Positions 31,133 to 33,217 of a DNA stretch of 33,217 nucleotides are shown in pieces. Positions within the stretch are counted from its first letter, which is position 1. Each line of letters begins with the position of its first letter. The DNA is from an uncultured Lentisphaerota bacterium (GTDB lineage: Bacteria > Verrucomicrobiota > Lentisphaeria > Oligosphaerales > CAITYL01), in the NCBI GenBank assembly GCA_903896595.1, contig CAITYL010000224.1:1-33217 (forward strand), written 5' to 3'. The position numbers and the translations under genes are program-made. The notes under the pieces were generated by a model. That model was not told where the DNA came from, ran no database searches, and was given only the letters and a program-made list of their open reading frames with translations.

Positions 31133-32020
31133 ATGGCCAAAACTCTCCAAATCATATCCGATGCTGCCATTATTCCCTCCGGATGCCGGGAGCGTTTCCT
31201 GCCGCTGAACCAGCCGGCGGCGGCACCGCTGGTGCGGCGCGGCACCAGTCTGGCCGGGGTGAGCGACTTGGTGCCACCCTACGAAATCCGCCGCCGGCAT
31301 CCGCCGTTCCATCTGGCGTTGTTCACCCTGGCCGGCCATGGCCGCTGGTGGTCGCCGGGGCATGACGAGGGACAATGCCGGCCCGGCGAGCTCTGGCTGG
31401 TGCCGGCGGGCGTCCCCGTGCGCTACCTGGCGGACGGACCGTGGCGCATCCTGTGGTTTCATTTGGCTGCGATTCCGCTGTGGGCGGCGGCCGCCGACCT
31501 GGCCGGCCCCGAGTCGCGCCCTGCCCCGCAATTGCACGCCCTGCTGACGGCGGTGGAAAGCTGGCTGGCCGAGGCCGCCAGCCCCGACCGGCCCCTGGCG
31601 ACGGCCGCCGCCACGCATTACGCCGAACTGACCGGCATCCTGCTGGAGCGGGAACTGCCGGCCGCGGGGCACGCGGACTGGCAGTGGCGCTCCCGCCTGC
31701 AGGCGTTGCGGGAAAAAGTGGAACAACACCCCGCCGCGCGCTGGCCAGTGACGGCCATGGCGCGAGAACTGCACCTGTCGCCGACCCATCTCCACCGCCT
31801 GTTGCGAGAGCGCGAACAGACCCGTCCCGCCGACTTGGTCGCGGCGGCGCGCATGCGGCTGGCGCGTGACCTATTGCGCTTTACCGACTATCCGCTCAAG
31901 GTCATTGCCAACCGCTGCGGTTATGCCACGCCCTTCTCCTTTTCCCGCGCTTTCTCCAAGCACAACCCGTGCAGCCCGGACCGGTTCCGCCGACAGACCG
32001 AGACCGGCGGGGTTGCCTGA
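31133..32020 (+). CDS. AraC-family transcriptional regulator
   Basis: A 295-residue regulator. The N-terminal part has a cupin-like sugar-sensing pattern (FHLALFTLAGHGRWW, GELWLVPAGVPVRYL). The C-terminal double helix-turn-helix reads VTAMARELHLSPTHLHRLL, then LKVIANRCGYATPFSFSRAFSKH and SPDRFRR, as expected for AraC/XylS. The frame is open further upstream through the inverted repeat array, but homology starts near the ATG at 31133 (MAKTLQIISDAAI), which has no strong ribosome binding site. It is divergent from the GH2 gene and probably controls it in response to a sugar. The inverted 9-bp arrays lie in the shared control region. Confidence 0.9.
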   Translation: MAKTLQIISDAAIIPSGCRERFLPLNQPAAAPLVRRGTSLAGVSDLVPPYEIRRRHPPFHLALFTLAGHGRWWSPGHDEGQCRPGELWLVPAGVPVRYLADGPWRILWFHLAAIPLWAAAADLAGPESRPAPQLHALLTAVESWLAEAASPDRPLATAAATHYAELTGILLERELPAAGHADWQWRSRLQALREKVEQHPAARWPVTAMARELHLSPTHLHRLLREREQTRPADLVAAARMRLARDLLRFTDYPLKVIANRCGYATPFSFSRAFSKHNPCSPDRFRRQTETGGVA

Positions 32021-32065
32021 CAAGTAGTAACCGGTCAGTGAGTGGGGGGGTAAGCTGGCAACGCG

Positions 32066-32132
32066 AACCGCAGATTGACGAATGATGAGTTCCGAATCAT
32101 GACGCATCCGAAAACTTCATTATTCTGCGGTT
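32066..32132. repeat. MITE-like palindromic element, copy B, with an extra terminus
   Basis: A 67-bp element with inverted termini AACCGCAGA (32066-32074) and TCTGCGGTT (32124-32132). It is the reverse-oriented relative of the element at 2320-2388. A further terminus, ATTCGGCAATCTGCGGTT, follows at 32137-32154, suggesting a nested or partly duplicated copy. It lies between the AraC- and GntR-family genes. Confidence 0.8.
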
Positions 32133-32208
32133 GAACATTCGGCAATCTGCGGTTCGTCTTGCCTTACCCCTTCATCAGTGACCGCTTACGACAGGTAACC
32201 CCGTGCGC

Positions 32209-32236
32209 TTGCCTCCCCGCCGCCCCGCGCTATATT
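32209..32236 (+). promoter_or_regulatory. Probable promoter of the GntR-family gene
   Basis: TTGCCT (32209-32214) and TATATT (32231-32236) are 16 bp apart, 34 bp upstream of the start codon. The operator-like palindrome at 32235-32249 overlaps the -10 region. Confidence 0.5.
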
Positions 32237-32249
32237 ATGTCTGACATAA
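32235..32249. promoter_or_regulatory. GntR/FadR-type palindromic operator
   Basis: TTATGTC-T-GACATAA is a perfect 7-1-7 palindrome between the -10 element and the ribosome binding site of the GntR-family gene. Its form (GTC-n-GAC core) fits operators of the FadR subfamily. Its place implies autorepression. Confidence 0.65.
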
Positions 32250-32270
32250 AATTAAACACGGAGGTTGCAC

Positions 32271-33023
32271 ATGCCGCCCCGACACGCCAGCCCACTTCAG
32301 TCGCCCCCCCGCCATTCCCGTGCCACCACCACCGGCCGGACCACGCCGGACGCCGCCGGGCGCGCCCTGGCGTGGCTTGAACGCCACATCGCCGACCAGC
32401 ACCTGGCCCCCGGTGACGCCCTGCCGACGGAGCTGGAAATCGCTGCCGCCGCCGGTGTCGGACGGTCTTCCGTGCGTGAGGCCCTGACCGCCCTCAAGGT
32501 ATTGGGCATCATCCGCTCCCGGCGCAAGGGCGGCATCCGGATCATCCGCGACCCGGTGTTGCTGGAACTGCGCCCCTATTTTGCCGAACGTTACGATTCC
32601 GCCGCGCGCTTTGAGGATGCCATGGAGTTTCGCGCCGCCATTGAATGGGGGCTGGCCCCCCTCATCCTCGCCCGTGTTCACCCCGGCACCCTGACGGCCC
32701 TGCGCGCGGTGCTTCAGACCGTCGCCGCGGCCACGTCTCCCGCCCAAGCGGCAGTCGAGGCGGCCGAGGTCCGCTTTCACACCCTCTTGACCCTGGGCAG
32801 CGGCAACCGGCTCGCCGGCCTGTTTGCCAAGCTGTACGTGCCCATCTTCACTCCCAAATACGCCATCCCCCCGAGCTGGACCGGAGCGCCGGAAGAAATT
32901 GCCGAATGGTTACGGGAACACGGCGCGCTGATCGACGCCTTGGCCGCCGGTGATGCCCGCCGATTCCTTCGCCTGCTCAAGAAACATGTGCATTTCCAGG
33001 CCGGCCGGGCCACCATGCGGTAA
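32271..33023 (+). CDS. GntR/FadR-family transcriptional regulator
   Basis: A 250-residue regulator. After a Pro/Arg/Thr-rich N-terminal extension of about 28 residues comes a GntR winged helix (LAPGDALPTELEIAAAAGVG, then RSSVREALTALKVLGII and RSRRKGGIRI). A helical FCD-type effector domain fills the rest, with EFRAAIEWGLAPLIL, a conserved FHTLL, and LLKKHVHF near the end. FadR-subfamily regulators usually sense carboxylic acids and control their catabolism; the ligand here is unknown. GGAGG (32260-32264) supports the ATG at 32271. A palindromic operator overlaps its promoter. Any target genes would lie beyond the window. Confidence 0.9.
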   Translation: MPPRHASPLQSPPRHSRATTTGRTTPDAAGRALAWLERHIADQHLAPGDALPTELEIAAAAGVGRSSVREALTALKVLGIIRSRRKGGIRIIRDPVLLELRPYFAERYDSAARFEDAMEFRAAIEWGLAPLILARVHPGTLTALRAVLQTVAAATSPAQAAVEAAEVRFHTLLTLGSGNRLAGLFAKLYVPIFTPKYAIPPSWTGAPEEIAEWLREHGALIDALAAGDARRFLRLLKKHVHFQAGRATMR

Positions 33024-33065
33024 AACGGGGTGGTGCCGGTGTGCTGGCGGCGGGGTCACGATTAG

Positions 33066-33104
33066 GACCAGTAGGACACTTGTGCCCCTTACGACGCTTG
33101 GGAC
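33066..33104. repeat. 9-bp tandem repeat array downstream of the GntR-family gene
   Basis: Four degenerate 9-bp units (GACCAGTAG, GACACTTGT, GCCCCTTAC, GACGCTTGG) plus GAC. They are of the same family as the arrays at 30886-30924 and 30992-31024. Confidence 0.75.
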
Positions 33105-33117
33105 AACCGGCCGCCGC

Positions 33118-33217
33118 CCCCTCAACCCCTCAACCCCTCAACCCCTCAACCCCTCAACCCCTCAACCCCTCAACCCCTCAACCCCTCAACCCCTCAACCC
33201 CTCAACCCCTCAACCCC
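33118..33217. repeat. CCCCTCAA octamer array at the window end
   Basis: Twelve and a half exact copies of CCCCTCAA run without interruption to the last base of the window, so the true length is unknown. The same unit opens the window (1-28) and precedes pyrF. Confidence 0.95.

Noticed and set aside
33118-33217. CCCCTCAA array as a CRISPR or telomere
   Set aside because: The unit is 8 bp with no spacers, so it is not CRISPR. It loosely resembles telomeric repeats, but all genes here are bacterial and the same unit is found internally before pyrF.

Overview
The window is about 33 kb of GC-rich bacterial DNA that is almost entirely coding, plus many short dispersed repeats in the gaps between genes. 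Several things suggest an anaerobic, Gram-negative, uncultured-type bacterium. It carries a full set of [NiFe]-hydrogenase maturation genes (hypB, F, C, D, E) and an [FeFe]-hydrogenase maturase (hydE). It also has the nickel-pincer sulfur transferase larE, an LptF/LptG-type permease and an O-antigen-ligase-like protein. The mix of a large DUF4175-like protein, a sulfatase-modifying-factor-domain protein, a REP-associated transposase and abundant 8-10 bp tandem repeats resembles genomes of the PVC group (Verrucomicrobiota, Lentisphaerota, Kiritimatiellota). That placement is an inference from gene content and style, not a phylogenetic result.

Layout. 1-2.3 kb: larE and hydE on the plus strand. 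2.5-6.6 kb and 13.5-16.5 kb, minus strand: hypB-hypF, then (after an interruption) hypC-hypD-hypE and a CapK/PaaK-like adenylating enzyme. 6.8-13.3 kb, minus strand: a tightly packed six-gene block splits the hyp cluster between hypF and hypC. Its order is HipA-like kinase, DUF3037 protein, type III-like DNA methyltransferase (Mod), zeta-toxin-like kinase, a 55-residue protein, and a Res-like helicase-nuclease. It reads as a restriction-modification operon carrying two toxin-like kinase modules. 16.6-21.0 kb, minus strand: an envelope operon of RDD membrane protein, LptF/G-type permease, membrane-anchored FGE-like protein and O-antigen-ligase-like protein.

21.1-23.6 kb: a GcvH-like protein without a lipoylation lysine, pyrF, and a convergent PAS-like protein that overlaps pyrF at the 3' ends. 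23.8-27.4 kb: a 1204-residue DUF4175-like membrane/coiled-coil protein. 27.7-28.8 kb: a decayed REP-associated transposase bracketed by two copies of one hairpin. 29.0-33.0 kb: a cytoplasmic family 2 glycoside hydrolase, a divergent AraC-family regulator, and a GntR/FadR-family regulator with a clear palindromic operator.

The most notable features are the defence-type operon inside the hyp cluster, with a shared 9-bp word on both sides of it, and the family of short-period tandem repeats at gene boundaries. One octamer repeat (CCCCTCAA) occurs at both ends of the window and at the pyrF start. No rRNA, tRNA or CRISPR array was recognised by eye, and no hydrogenase structural gene is present.
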